Source: UMGS1908 sp045588795
GTDB taxonomy: Bacteria > Bacillota > Clostridia > Christensenellales > UBA1242
Direction: 5' to 3'
Assembly (NCBI GenBank): GCA_045588795.1
Contig: JAZNEY010000041.1
Location: 1-5,431, forward strand
DNA length: 5,431 nucleotides
Below are positions 5,355 to 5,431 of the stretch, piece after piece. Below the pieces are notes generated by a model. It had not been told where the DNA came from, did no database searches, and worked only from the letters and a program-made list of their open reading frames with translations. The position numbers and the translations under genes were made by a program. The number at the start of each line of letters is the position of its first letter. Positions within the stretch are counted from its first letter, which is position 1.

Positions 5355-5431
5355 GAGTTTTACGAAAAAAGTCTTAAATTTTTATAGGAAATATTTATAT
5401 TTTCATACATATATGATTTTTCAAGCTCAAA

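Overview
The window is an AT-rich stretch of a bacterial chromosome. All five genes lie on the minus strand, packed closely, with standard-code usage (Trp read from TGG; every gene ends in TAA) and strong AAGGAGG-type ribosome binding sites. Together with an oxygen-sensitive class III ribonucleotide reductase, this suggests a strictly or mainly anaerobic low-GC Firmicute, most likely a clostridium-like gut or sediment organism. The lineage is an inference; no 16S or other marker is present.

Reading in the direction of transcription (right to left): a consensus sigma-A promoter (5326-5354) and an untranslated leader of about 80 nt precede the ribosomal protein pair rplM (L13) and rpsI (S9), which ends at a strong intrinsic terminator (4322-4352). 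A regulatory gap of about 220 nt follows. It holds two near-perfect NrdR boxes 32 bp apart (4169-4184 and 4201-4216) around a probable promoter. This drives a second operon: nrdD (anaerobic ribonucleoside-triphosphate reductase carrying a C-terminal glutaredoxin/NrdH-like domain), a thioredoxin-reductase-like flavoprotein, and nrdG (radical SAM activase). The genes are 3 and 8 nt apart and the operon ends at another intrinsic terminator (75-102). The last 74 bases hold only a short palindrome and a possible leftward extended -10.

The second operon reads as a self-contained anaerobic dNTP-synthesis unit. NrdG uses SAM and a 4Fe-4S cluster to install a glycyl radical on NrdD. NrdD reduces ribonucleotides and probably takes its electrons from its own fused redoxin domain rather than from formate. 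The neighbouring flavoprotein is the obvious candidate to reduce that redoxin. This flavoprotein keeps the CxxC disulfide but has lost all three arginines of the NADPH-binding HRRxxxR motif, so its electron donor may be NADH, reduced ferredoxin or another carrier. The fused redoxin, the extra CxxCxC linker and the atypical reductase are the most interesting parts of an otherwise conventional window.
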